DNA from: CAHJXF01 sp038254545
Lineage (GTDB): Bacteria; Pseudomonadota; Gammaproteobacteria; Burkholderiales; Burkholderiaceae_D
NCBI GenBank assembly: GCA_038254545.1
Contig: JBBSGB010000007.1
Span: 1 to 64,000, forward strand
DNA length: 64,000 nucleotides
Direction: 5' to 3'
A program made the position numbers and the translations under genes. This document shows, in pieces, positions 24,484 through 33,789 of this stretch (positions within the stretch are counted from its first letter, which is position 1; each line of letters starts with the position of its first letter). The notes under the pieces are model-generated. The model ran no database searches. It had not been told where the DNA came from and saw only the letters and a program-made list of their open reading frames with translations.

Positions 24484-27400
24484 TCATTGCGGAGCGGGTG
24501 TCGATGCGGGGTTGCGTGCATCGCCCGGATCACGCGCCGCACTCGAGCTGCGCGGCATGACCGGCGTTTCGTTGCCGGCGTGATCGATCTTGGTCACGTT
24601 CGGCTTGACCCACGGACCGGTGACATTGTATTCGAGCGTCAACGCGCGCGCGATCGGATCCTTGAACAGATATTGCGCGACGAAGGCCGCGAGACCGATC
24701 GCCGGATTGAGCAAAGCAACGCCGAGCGACGCCGTGCCCGCGTTGATTTCCGGCATAACGAGCACGTGCAGGTTCGCCGTTTCGTGTTCGAGATCGGCGC
24801 TGCCCGACATCAACACGGTCGCCAGCGCGCCCATCATCTTGAAGTCGTGGGTGCTGGCGACGCCCTTCGCGACGGTGGCATCGGCACGGATCGTGTCGAA
24901 CGCGAAACCCTTTTCGAACACATCGGAGAAGTCGAGCAGGAAACGCCGCGGCAGGCTTTGCAGGCTCAATACGCCCAGCAGCTTGGCGATGCCCGGATCG
25001 GCTTTCAGGAACTGGCCTTTGTCGGCTTCGAGTTTCAGGCGGCCGGTCATGGTCGCGAAATCGATCGAGGTCGGTCCCCCATTCCATCCGACATCGCCCG
25101 ACAACTTCGCCGTGCCGTTCTTGACGGTCTTGACGACTCCGAAGCGATCGAGCAGGGCGCCGACGTCCGACGACTCGAGGTTGAAATCGAGCTTGGTGTT
25201 CTCGCTGTTGCCGGCGTGGCCCCACACGCCCTTGGCGGTGAAGCTGGCTTCGGGCGTCGTCAGGCCGAGCTTCTCGAGTTGCCATTCGCGCGTGTCGCCG
25301 CGCCCCACGTTCTCGGCCACGACTTCGAGACGGCCCAGCGAGCGGCCGCGCAATTCGAATCGATCGGCGACCAGGTCGATCGCGGGGAAGTCCTTCTGCT
25401 TCGTCGCATCGAGCGCACGCTGGACCTGCGCGCTGCCCGAATCGGATTTCGGAATCGTCAGGCGCACGAGACGCGCAACCAGGCGGCTCGATGCGGCCGT
25501 GGTGAAGCCGCTCTTGGTCGGCGCCTTGTCCGAGACATCGATATACGAGAGTTTCCCGGCGACCTGGTCGGCGACGACATTCCCTTGCCATCCGGTCGCG
25601 ACGCGCTGCGCGTCGAAGACCACGTTGTCGAAGTCGCGCCCGGCGACACGCAGCTTGCTGGTCTTGAGATTGACGCGCTCGGGGATGAGGTTGTCGGCTT
25701 TGGCCGACGCTATTTGCTCGGGCGGTGCGGACTTCGGCATGCCGATCTGCTTGATCGCATCACGCCACGCGTCCAGGTCGAGGCTGGGCAGATCGACGCG
25801 AACCGAAGGTGGGCCGTCTGCCGCGACCGCTTCGTTGCCCACCGCATACGCAGCGTGCGTGACGACGAACTGGCCTTGCGGGTTGCGCCGTCGCGAGACG
25901 CTGGCGTTGAGCTTGCCGGCAAGAGCGACGCGAATATCTTCGCTGTCGATCGCGTTGGCGTTCGCCGCGAGGCTCGCAGGATTGCCCGACGCACTGCGCG
26001 TCATCTCGATGCGCAACGGCCAGGATTCGGCCGCCGATTTCGACAGCGGCGCGGGCAGGTCGATCGCGAGTCCCGCAAGATTCGATTCGATCACCACGTC
26101 GGGCTTGCCCGGCGTTGTGGCGGCCGCACTGCCCGCAGCCTCGGCGAGACGCTTGCTGCGCAGGCGCAGCGCGACGGTATAGCGTGCACTGCCGTCGAGG
26201 CGCTGGGCAATACGAGGGATCAGCATCGCGGCGGGCGTCGTGATGACCTCCTTTGCACCATCCTTGGTGCGGTCCTTGGCGGTGTCCTTCGCTTCGGTTT
26301 CAGCGCCGGACGCACGTAGCGTGCGTGCCTCGAGCGTGCCTTCGGCATTGAGGTCGATGTAGCCGTCGTTGCGCGTGGTCGCGTCGATGCGCACCGGACC
26401 GCCGAGCGCCTGGCCGGTCACGCCTGCGATCGCGAGTCCCTTGTCGGTGAAGTCGACGCGGCCGTTCAATCGTTTCAGCGGCGGCGCGAGCGCGTTCACA
26501 GCGAGATCGTTGCCCGCCAGTTGGATGCTGCCGGCCACCTCGGCGTCGCGCGCATGCGTGAGAGGCAGGTCGAGCGCGAGCGCAAGCGCGGCATTGCCGG
26601 TCCCTTGCGTGTTGTCGGTGAAGTGCCGCGTCCATTGCGCCACGGGGCTCGCGTTGACGAAACGCACCAGGTCCTGCAACGGCCCGTTGCCCTTTCCGAC
26701 GACGCGCAGCACGTGCGCCGGATCGGCTAGCGCCGGGAGCTCGGCCTTCACGTCGGTGAGCTTGTAGCCGTAGACGCGTGCGGATCGCGCCGTGACCGTC
26801 ATGCGCGCGTGATCGAACACGACATCGGCGTCGACCTCCTCGAAGGCCGGCCACGCGACCGTAGCCACTGCAGGCATTTTTGGGTCGTGACTGGGAGACG
26901 CGGCAACTTCTTCGGCAGTCCTCGCAGGTCCGTAAAGAAATGTCGCGCCCTGCACCTTGACGAGCGCGTGGAACACGTTCTCGTCGCCCGGTACCGGCAC
27001 GTTCGGGTTGCTTGCCGCGCGTGCGCTGGCATTCGGGTTCGGCGCATCGCGCACGGTCACGAGCGCGTTGGCGATCGGAATCGGATTGGGCTTCGCGAGC
27101 GCATCGGGCTGCGCACGCAGGTCGAGTTTCTCGAGAGCGCCGTACATGCGCAAGCTACCCTCGGTCACCTTGCCCGACACCAGCGACTTGGCCAAATACG
27201 CGCGCGCCCTCTCGCCGATGATGTTGGGCAGGTAGCGCGGCACGCGTGCGACATTGGCGCGCAGGAAGCGCGCGTCGAGATCGATCCATCCCCTGGCTAC
27301 GCTGCCGCTGTGCGGTCCACGGCGAAACGTCAGCTCGGCGGTCGCGGCGAGGTCGGGATTCTCGGCGACAGCCTTCTGCACGCGGACTTCGACGTCGCTG

Positions 27401-29223
27401 CCCTTGATCTGCACGCCGACATCGGCGTCGAGGCGCGCGAGCTTGAGCAAGGGATCATCGAACAGGCCAGGCGCGATCAGCGATGCATCGACCGAGCGGA
27501 GATTGATGCCCAGATGCGTGGTCGGTCCGCCACTTTCGGCCGTGCGGGTCGCATTCAAGGTTCCGGCAAGGTTCTCGAAGCCCGGCTGGCCGAACGGAGG
27601 GCGCGGCTTTTTCACGAGCCCGTTGGGGCCGACGATTCCACCGGCCGCCGCCTTGATCGCTTCGGGGGTCGGCGCCTGCGGGGCCATTGCGAGGCCGGCG
27701 AAACGCGCGTCGAATCGAAAGCTTGCAGGCGCGGCGAGCGGTCCGTTCCATTTGAACGCGATCTGATCGAATGCGCCGCGCGGTCGCAGGGTCGCAAGTT
27801 TCTCGGCCACGCTTGCGGGCAACGCCGATGCGGGCACCAGACCGATCGCGGTTGCGATATCGATCGCGCTCACGCTCGCGGTTCCCGATTCGTCGTCCTT
27901 CTTGTCGCCGAGCTTGCGTTCGATGTCGAGGTCGGTCGGGGCCAGCAATGCGCCGCTTTGCGGACGAAGTGCGAGCTTGCGTGCGACCAGCTTCTGCGTA
28001 TGCGCGGTCTGCGATGCGGCGATGCGGCCATCGATCGCAGCGAGCGCGACGTGATTGACCGAGCCCGGCTCGGCGGCGCCCCAATGGACCGCGACATCGT
28101 CGAGCGCGAGGTCGGTGGTGACCTCGGCCAGGCGATCGAGCGCAGACGGGACGGACCGTTCCTTATGTGCGTCGCCTCCTGCGAGGCCAGTTGACAACGA
28201 ACCGGCAAACGAAGCCGCTAACGAACCCGCAGGATCGCTTTCGCTTGCGAATCGCGCCCAGGCCCGCACGCGGCCGCGGCCGCTTACGACGCTGGCCGGT
28301 AGCGGCAGCCACGCGCGCCAAGCGACCAGATCGCCGCTTGCGACATTCGCGTAGACCTCTCCGCGCCAGCTCGAGGGGTCGGCAAGCCGGCTCGCGAACA
28401 GCGGATGGTCGATGACTGCGCGAATGTCGATCGGCGCAGCCAGCGCCGCAGGCGGCGAGGCGTGCACCGCGAAGCGATGCCTCCATCCGGAGCGCACCAG
28501 CGCGAGATCGACGTTCGACAACGCGAGTTCAGGCGCGGACGCTTCCGTCGCGCCATCCGCCGCAGCCTTCGGCATCTCGTCGCGCCAGGTGATATTGGCG
28601 TGGCGGATGCGGATCTCGTTTTGCGCGAGTATCCATTCGGCCGCGCGGTTGTCCGGCGTGGCCTTCTTTTTGATCGGATAGCCGGCGATGAAGAGTTGGC
28701 CTGCAGCGTCGCGACGCACCGCGAGTTCGGGACCGTCGATCTCGAGCAACGCGAGCCGCAGATCCATCACGACCAGCGTCTCCCACGACAAGGTCGCGCG
28801 TATCGTCGGCAGCTCGAGCGCGTTCTTTCCGTCGCGTTCGACCACCCGCACGTCACGCAGCGCGAGTGTGGGCCGCAAGCCCCGCCACGACGCATCGATC
28901 GCTCCGATCTTCACCGGCTCGCCGAGAGCGCGGGTCGCGAGGTTTTCGATCGCCTCGCGATAGTCGTTGACGTGGGGCAGCACCACGTAGCGCAAGGCCA
29001 GGATCAGCGCGGCGAATATGAACCACGCGACCAGGACGATGATCGCGAAAGCGTTGCCGATCTGGCCCAGATGATGTGCGATCCACGAACCCCAGCGCGC
29101 GGGGCCCGGCCACACCGGCGAAGACGTGGGGAAGGCTGTGGACGAAGAAGCAGAACCCTGCTCGCGCTCGTGGGGCGGATGCATCTTCGCGCCAACCTCG
29201 GCAGGGTTATCGCGATCACGCAT
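24484..29223 (-). CDS. yhdP: YhdP, AsmA-like envelope protein
   Basis: 1579 residues from the ATG at 29223; the open frame continues upstream to 29589 but would overlap glnE. One N-terminal membrane helix (NAFAIIVLVAWFIFAALILAL, about residues 55-75) is followed by a very long, beta-rich periplasmic region of AsmA/TAM type and a C-terminal segment VLMSGSADLEHETANLHVLV leading to LEYNVTGPWVKPNVTKI. YhdP members bridge inner and outer membranes and help move phospholipids. It is longer than the E. coli protein (about 1270). A 12-bp repeat at 28196-28231 adds residues near position 335. Confidence 0.92.
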   Translation of the reverse strand: MRDRDNPAEVGAKMHPPHEREQGSASSSTAFPTSSPVWPGPARWGSWIAHHLGQIGNAFAIIVLVAWFIFAALILALRYVVLPHVNDYREAIENLATRALGEPVKIGAIDASWRGLRPTLALRDVRVVERDGKNALELPTIRATLSWETLVVMDLRLALLEIDGPELAVRRDAAGQLFIAGYPIKKKATPDNRAAEWILAQNEIRIRHANITWRDEMPKAAADGATEASAPELALSNVDLALVRSGWRHRFAVHASPPAALAAPIDIRAVIDHPLFASRLADPSSWRGEVYANVASGDLVAWRAWLPLPASVVSGRGRVRAWARFASESDPAGSLAASFAGSLSTGLAGGDAHKERSVPSALDRLAEVTTDLALDDVAVHWGAAEPGSVNHVALAAIDGRIAASQTAHTQKLVARKLALRPQSGALLAPTDLDIERKLGDKKDDESGTASVSAIDIATAIGLVPASALPASVAEKLATLRPRGAFDQIAFKWNGPLAAPASFRFDARFAGLAMAPQAPTPEAIKAAAGGIVGPNGLVKKPRPPFGQPGFENLAGTLNATRTAESGGPTTHLGINLRSVDASLIAPGLFDDPLLKLARLDADVGVQIKGSDVEVRVQKAVAENPDLAATAELTFRRGPHSGSVARGWIDLDARFLRANVARVPRYLPNIIGERARAYLAKSLVSGKVTEGSLRMYGALEKLDLRAQPDALAKPNPIPIANALVTVRDAPNPNASARAASNPNVPVPGDENVFHALVKVQGATFLYGPARTAEEVAASPSHDPKMPAVATVAWPAFEEVDADVVFDHARMTVTARSARVYGYKLTDVKAELPALADPAHVLRVVGKGNGPLQDLVRFVNASPVAQWTRHFTDNTQGTGNAALALALDLPLTHARDAEVAGSIQLAGNDLAVNALAPPLKRLNGRVDFTDKGLAIAGVTGQALGGPVRIDATTRNDGYIDLNAEGTLEARTLRASGAETEAKDTAKDRTKDGAKEVITTPAAMLIPRIAQRLDGSARYTVALRLRSKRLAEAAGSAAATTPGKPDVVIESNLAGLAIDLPAPLSKSAAESWPLRIEMTRSASGNPASLAANANAIDSEDIRVALAGKLNASVSRRRNPQGQFVVTHAAYAVGNEAVAADGPPSVRVDLPSLDLDAWRDAIKQIGMPKSAPPEQIASAKADNLIPERVNLKTSKLRVAGRDFDNVVFDAQRVATGWQGNVVADQVAGKLSYIDVSDKAPTKSGFTTAASSRLVARLVRLTIPKSDSGSAQVQRALDATKQKDFPAIDLVADRFELRGRSLGRLEVVAENVGRGDTREWQLEKLGLTTPEASFTAKGVWGHAGNSENTKLDFNLESSDVGALLDRFGVVKTVKNGTAKLSGDVGWNGGPTSIDFATMTGRLKLEADKGQFLKADPGIAKLLGVLSLQSLPRRFLLDFSDVFEKGFAFDTIRADATVAKGVASTHDFKMMGALATVLMSGSADLEHETANLHVLVMPEINAGTASLGVALLNPAIGLAAFVAQYLFKDPIARALTLEYNVTGPWVKPNVTKIDHAGNETPVMPRSSSAARDPGDARNPASTPAPQ
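28196..28231 (-). repeat. 12-bp imperfect tandem repeat in yhdP
   Basis: AACGAACCGGCA, AACGAAGCCGCT and AACGAACCCGCA (plus strand) follow directly; the coding strand reads AGSLAASFAGSL. In-frame, low-complexity, between structured segments. Confidence 0.88.
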
Positions 29224-29362
29224 GTTGTGAAACCTCGGGCGTGCCAATGGGATACTGCGAACCAACCGCGGACGGCGCCCTCGACTGGCAGAGCGCGGAT
29301 CGCCTCTGCCCGGCCATTTTAACTGTGTAAATTGCGCCGCTCGTACTTTGCGATCCTTCGAG

Positions 29363-32300
29363 ATGTCCGATTCTTCTGTCGTCCTCGCGTCCGTCCCTGC
29401 GTCGAGCCGGTCGTCGCGCTGGCGCGTGCGACTCGCCAACGCGAGGCCGACGTGGGCCGCCGAGTGCGAAGGCATCGCCGCGTCGCGCTTGGACCGCAAC
29501 GCAATCGAAAGCCGGCTTGCGATCGAGCGCGGCGAAGCATGGCGCGATGAAGCGCATCTGTTCGCGGGCCTGCGTAATCTGCGCGCCAAGACGCTGGCCG
29601 CGCTGATCGACCGCGACCTCGACGGTCGCGCCGATCTTGCCGAAGTGATGGAGGCAACTACCGCGCTCGCCGAAGTGGCGATCGGCGAAGCCCTGGTGTT
29701 TCTCTCGCGCGAACTGGCTGCGCGTCACGGCGTGCCCTGCGGGCGCGCCAGCAACGAGGCCCAGGACCTGGTCGTGATCGGCATGGGCAAGCTCGGCGGC
29801 GGCGAGCTCAACGTGTCCTCCGACATCGATTTGATCTTCGTCTATCGCGAGGACGGCGAGACCACGGGGCGGGTGGATGGCGGCGGGCTCGCGCGCGATC
29901 CGGCTTCGGCTCCGGTGCGCATTATCTCCAACGAGGAATTCTTCACGCGGCTGGGGCGAAAGCTGATCGCCGCGCTCGCCGAAGTGACCGCCGACGGCTT
30001 CGTGTTCCGCGTCGACATGCGTCTGCGACCCGACGGCGATTCAGGGCCTTTGGTCACGCACTTCGCGATGCTCGAACGCTACTTGATCTCGAGTGCGCGC
30101 GACTGGGAACGCTTCGCATGGATCAAGGCGCGCGTCGTTTCGCCTCGGGTGTTCGCAGCGGCACCGTCGAGCGATGCGGATGCCGGCATCGCTGCCGATC
30201 GCGCGCTCTTCGATCTCGTCAAGCCGTTCGTCTATCGCCGCTATCTCGACTTCGGTGCGATCGATGCCTTGCGCAAGCTGCACGATCAGATCCGCGAGGA
30301 AGCGGCGCGGCGCGAGGCGGTGCGCAGCGAGCGCACATCGCGATACGCGACGGCTCAAGGCGCCGCTTCGGGTTCGGTCTCGCGAGCGATTTCGACCCGC
30401 GTCTCGACCCGTATCGACGTCAAGCTCGGTCGCGGCGGCATCCGCGAAATCGAGTTCATCGCCCAACACTTCCAGTTGATACGCGGCGGCCGCGATCCTG
30501 CGCTGAGACTACGCCCAACGCTTGCGACACTGGCCGCGCTGGTTTGCGAAGAGCTGATCGACGAAACGGCCGCCGCACGTCTTCGCGAGGCCTACATCTT
30601 TCTTCGCAACGTCGAGCACCGTCTGCAATATCTGGACGACGCGCAAACCCATACCTTGCCGTTGCGCGAAGCCGTTGACGATTGCGATCGCATCGCCGCG
30701 ATGTGCGCGCATCTGGTCGATGCTCAATCGAACGCGGCCGACCGCGCCGCCGACTTCGACGCGTTGCTTGCCGTGCTCGAGACCCATAGAAGCTTCGTCG
30801 CCGCGCGGTTCGACGGCGTATTCGGTTTCGATGAGGAAGAAACAGCCGTCGATGCCGAAGACAAGCGTCCGAGCGGCGTCGATCTGTGGAGCGCGTTCTC
30901 CGATGCGAGCCCGGTCTATGCTCGAGACGAAGCGGCCGCCGCACAGGTGCGCGCCCAACTCGCCGCGTCGGGATTCGATCCGCCCGACGGTGCGTTCGCG
31001 CGCCTGGCCGCACTGGCGCGCAGTGCGCGACTGCGAACCATCGCGAAGGCAACGCGCGCGCGCCTGGACTCGCTGATGCCGCGCGTGATCGAGTCGGCCG
31101 GCACCGAGCCCGACCCGACCGCGACGCTCGGCCGCTGGTTCGATCTGATCGAGGCGATCGCCGGTCGCAGCGCCTACCTCGCGCTGCTCGAGGAATTTTC
31201 GGTTGCGCGGCACGCGGTCACGCGCCTGTTGTCCGCCAGCCCGTGGGCGGCGCAATACCTGACGCGCCATCCGCTGCTGCTCGACGACCTGATCGATGCG
31301 CGCGACGCGGAGCAAGGACCACGCGATCCCGCGGCATGGGCGGCTCATTGGCGCCAGGTCGCGGCGACGCTTTCGGCGCAGCTGGACGAAACCGCGCCAG
31401 ACGCCGAACGCCAGATGGATGTGCTGCGCGAGACGCATCACGCCGAGACCTTTCGCCTGCTGATCGACGACCTCGAAGGTCTGCTCACGATCGAAGCGTT
31501 GTCCGATCAACTGTCTGCGCTCGCCGACCTGATCCTTGAAGCGGCGATTGGCTCGTGCTGGAGCAGCCTTGCGCGGCAGGGCATCGATGAGCGCAAACAG
31601 GGCGCGCCGACGTTCGCCGTGATCGGCTTCGGCAAGCTGGGCGGCAAGGAGCTGGGTTACGCGTCCGACCTCGACCTGGTGTTCCTCTACGACGATCGCG
31701 ACGAAGCCGATCAGGGACTCGCCGTGCAACGTTATGCGCGCTTCGCGCAGCGCCTCAATCTCTGGCTGACCGCACGCACCACGGCCGGCGCGCTGTTCGA
31801 CATCGATCTCAGATTGCGCCCCGATGGCGCGGCGGGCCTGGTGGTATCGAGCTTCGCTTCGTGGTCGGCTTATGAACGGCGCGAGCACGACGTGGGCGCG
31901 TGGACCTGGGAACATCAGGCGCTGACGCGCGCCCGCTTCTGCGCGGGCGACCGCGCGCTCGGCGATGCCTTCGAAGCAGAACGCATCGCGATCCTGAGCG
32001 ATCGCGCGCCCGATGAAGAGGGACGTGCTCGACTAAGAGCGGACATCGTCGCGATGCGCCAGAAGATGCACGACGGACATCCAAATCGCAGCGGCCTCTT
32101 CGATCTCAAGCACGACGAAGGCGGCATGGTCGATATCGAGTTCTCGGTGCAATACCTGGTGCTCGCGTTCGGCAATGTGCATCGCGAGTTGCTCGCCAAC
32201 GCGGGCAACATCGCACTGCTTGCCCGCGCTGCCGATGCCGGCTTGATCGATGGCGCCGACGCGCACGGCGCCGCCGATGCGTATCGCGTCTATCGCGCGC

Positions 32301-32416
32301 GTCAGCACGCGTCTCGACTTGCCGATCCCATGGCGCGCGCCGCACGCGTCGATGGCGATGCGTTCGCAAGCGAACGTGCGGTCGTGCGTCGCCTGCGGGA
32401 CGCGCTATTCGGTTAG
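29363..32416 (+). CDS. glnE: Bifunctional glutamine synthetase adenylyltransferase/deadenylase GlnE
   Basis: 1017 residues from the ATG at 29363; an upstream in-frame TTG at 29348 is less likely. Two nucleotidyltransferase domains are visible: GMGKLGGGELNVSSDIDLIF at about residue 137 (deadenylylation half) and GFGKLGGKELGYASDLDLVF at about 753 (adenylylation half), each with the paired catalytic aspartates. The enzyme controls glutamine synthetase by AMP transfer in response to PII signals. It is somewhat longer than E. coli GlnE (946), partly from a loop near residue 340 holding a repeated STRV/STRI. It is divergent from yhdP. Confidence 0.95.
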   Translation: MSDSSVVLASVPASSRSSRWRVRLANARPTWAAECEGIAASRLDRNAIESRLAIERGEAWRDEAHLFAGLRNLRAKTLAALIDRDLDGRADLAEVMEATTALAEVAIGEALVFLSRELAARHGVPCGRASNEAQDLVVIGMGKLGGGELNVSSDIDLIFVYREDGETTGRVDGGGLARDPASAPVRIISNEEFFTRLGRKLIAALAEVTADGFVFRVDMRLRPDGDSGPLVTHFAMLERYLISSARDWERFAWIKARVVSPRVFAAAPSSDADAGIAADRALFDLVKPFVYRRYLDFGAIDALRKLHDQIREEAARREAVRSERTSRYATAQGAASGSVSRAISTRVSTRIDVKLGRGGIREIEFIAQHFQLIRGGRDPALRLRPTLATLAALVCEELIDETAAARLREAYIFLRNVEHRLQYLDDAQTHTLPLREAVDDCDRIAAMCAHLVDAQSNAADRAADFDALLAVLETHRSFVAARFDGVFGFDEEETAVDAEDKRPSGVDLWSAFSDASPVYARDEAAAAQVRAQLAASGFDPPDGAFARLAALARSARLRTIAKATRARLDSLMPRVIESAGTEPDPTATLGRWFDLIEAIAGRSAYLALLEEFSVARHAVTRLLSASPWAAQYLTRHPLLLDDLIDARDAEQGPRDPAAWAAHWRQVAATLSAQLDETAPDAERQMDVLRETHHAETFRLLIDDLEGLLTIEALSDQLSALADLILEAAIGSCWSSLARQGIDERKQGAPTFAVIGFGKLGGKELGYASDLDLVFLYDDRDEADQGLAVQRYARFAQRLNLWLTARTTAGALFDIDLRLRPDGAAGLVVSSFASWSAYERREHDVGAWTWEHQALTRARFCAGDRALGDAFEAERIAILSDRAPDEEGRARLRADIVAMRQKMHDGHPNRSGLFDLKHDEGGMVDIEFSVQYLVLAFGNVHRELLANAGNIALLARAADAGLIDGADAHGAADAYRVYRARQHASRLADPMARAARVDGDAFASERAVVRRLRDALFG

Positions 32417-32440
32417 TTCGCGCGCACTGACAAAATGCTC

Positions 32441-32475
32441 TTGATTATTTCAAATTTCCTTGTAATATTGAAATA
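32441..32475 (+). promoter_or_regulatory. arsR promoter with overlapping inverted-repeat operator
   Basis: An AT-rich island in a GC-rich context. TTGATT (32441-32446) and TAATAT (32463-32468), 16 bases apart, resemble a sigma70 promoter. TATTTCAA (32446-32453) and TTGAAATA (32468-32475) form a perfect 8-bp inverted repeat separated by 14 bases, spanning the promoter as expected of an ArsR operator. The predicted transcription start falls on or next to the arsR ATG at 32475. Confidence 0.65.
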
Positions 32476-32867
32476 TGGATGCCGCTGCCGCAGTCAAGTC
32501 TCTCGGCGCTCTCGCGCACGATTCGCGTCTCTCGCTTTTCCGGCTGCTGGTCGAAGCCGGCCCCGAAGGCGTGTCCGCCGGCGTTCTCGCCGCACAGCTC
32601 GGACTCAGTCCGTCCGGCCTGTCGTTTCACCTGAAGGATCTCGTGCATGCCGACCTGATCGCGCCGCGATCCGATGGGCGCTACGTGATCTATTCGGCGA
32701 ATTTCGAGGCGATGAACGGGCTGGTCGAATATCTCACTGAAAACTGCTGCCAGGGCGGGTGTTGCGCGCCGTCTCCGCGAACACCAGCCCTCAAGAAAGC
32801 GTCGTCAAAGCGCAGCGGCAGTGCACTTGCGCTGCCCCGCAATTCTTCTCACCGCCGCACTCGATGA
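32475..32867 (+). CDS. arsR: ArsR-family metalloregulator
   Basis: 130 residues. The winged helix-turn-helix reads LAAQLGLSPSGLSFHLKDLVHADLI (about residues 38-62) and is followed by a beta wing SDGRYVIYSANF. A cysteine cluster NCCQGGCC near residue 92 is the likely As(III)-binding site, in the C-terminal position also seen in other variant ArsR types. It represses the arsenic genes downstream. No ribosome binding site precedes the ATG, which overlaps the operator. arsI begins 10 bases after the stop. Confidence 0.9.
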   Translation: MDAAAAVKSLGALAHDSRLSLFRLLVEAGPEGVSAGVLAAQLGLSPSGLSFHLKDLVHADLIAPRSDGRYVIYSANFEAMNGLVEYLTENCCQGGCCAPSPRTPALKKASSKRSGSALALPRNSSHRRTR

Positions 32868-32877
32868 AAGGCCAATC

Positions 32878-33393
32878 ATGAAACGCTTCCACGTCCACGT
32901 CGGCGTCGCCGACCTCGAAGAAAACATCCGCTTCTATTCGACGCTGTTCGGCGCCGCGCCATCGGTGGTGAAGAACGACTATGCGAAGTGGATGCTCGAC
33001 GATCCTCGCATCAATTTCGCGATCTCGCAGCGGGGATCGCGCCACGGCGTCAATCATCTCGGCATGCAGGTCGATTCGAGTGAAGAGCTGACCGCGATGC
33101 AGTCGCAACTCGCCGCAGCCGACTCGACGATGACGACTGAATCAGGGGCGAACTGCTGCTACGCGAAGTCGGACAAGCTGTGGACCACCGATCCGCAAGG
33201 CGTGGCTTGGGAGACCTTCCATTCGCTGGGCTCGATACCGTTATTCAGCGGCGAAGAGTCTGCAGCAGCCGATAGCGGCGCCGCGTCGAAGGTCGATGCA
33301 TCCATCGCATCGACTGCGAAGGCGTCTTGCTGCGCGCCGTCGCAGGGCGCAGCAACGTCGCATGATGCGACCACAAGGGCGTGCTGCGCATGA
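32878..33393 (+). CDS. arsI: ArsI/CadI-type vicinal-oxygen-chelate protein, C-As lyase
   Basis: 171 residues. The N-terminal MKRFHVHVGVADLEENIRFY and the central GANCCYAKSDKLWTTDPQG followed by WETF match ArsI, the Fe(II)-dependent dioxygenase that splits the C-As bond of methylarsenite; the CC pair is the trivalent-arsenic binding site. The C-terminal ~45 residues are a Cys-bearing low-complexity tail (ASCCAPSQG, TRACCA) as in other members. The stop overlaps the arsC fragment start in ATGA. Its presence implies detoxification of organoarsenicals rather than arsenate alone. Confidence 0.9.
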   Translation: MKRFHVHVGVADLEENIRFYSTLFGAAPSVVKNDYAKWMLDDPRINFAISQRGSRHGVNHLGMQVDSSEELTAMQSQLAAADSTMTTESGANCCYAKSDKLWTTDPQGVAWETFHSLGSIPLFSGEESAAADSGAASKVDASIASTAKASCCAPSQGAATSHDATTRACCA

Positions 33394-33592
33394 GCGACAG
33401 GATCTACAACGTGCTCTTTCTTTGCACCGGCAACTCGGCGCGCAGCGTGCTTGCCGAAGCGCAACTCAATGCGCTGGGCAAAGGAAGGTTCAAGGCCTGG
33501 TCGGCCGGCCCGCGCAGGTGGTCGGCGGTGCCTTGGCCATTCTCTTCTTTCGCTGGGTCGCAAGGCCGATGAGCGCTGCGCGCGATTCGTGA
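33390..33592 (+). pseudogene. arsC 5' fragment joined to 3' end of a membrane-channel gene
   Basis: The first ~37 residues (MSDRIYNVLFLCTGNSARSV, then LAEAQLNALGKGRFKAWSAG) are an arsenate reductase of the low-molecular-weight phosphatase type, including the CTGNSARS P-loop. After WSAGP the sequence leaves the family, and the frame soon stops at 33572. In another frame the continuation reads AQVVGGALAILFFRWVARPM and stops at 33592, which resembles the last helix of a MIP/aquaporin-like channel of the kind found in ars operons. A deletion has probably removed most of arsC and most of the channel gene. The channel assignment is tentative. Confidence 0.72.
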
Positions 33593-33789
33593 TTCGCGAA
33601 GGGCGAAGCGCTGCGCGGGCACAAGCGCACACACAGTCTTACAGCGCGTTACACGATGGCCGTGCACCATGCGGTCCTGCCTGTCGTTTCCGATGCAAGG
33701 CAAAGCGCACGGCCCGAAGCTGGCGCTCAAGAACGCGATTGAAGAGCCGATTACCCGTCGAATCGTCATCCATCATCAAGGAGCAACAC

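Noticed and set aside
24487..26319. A 610-residue plus-strand open frame opposite yhdP.
   Set aside because: No domain or initiation signal; it mirrors yhdP codon structure.
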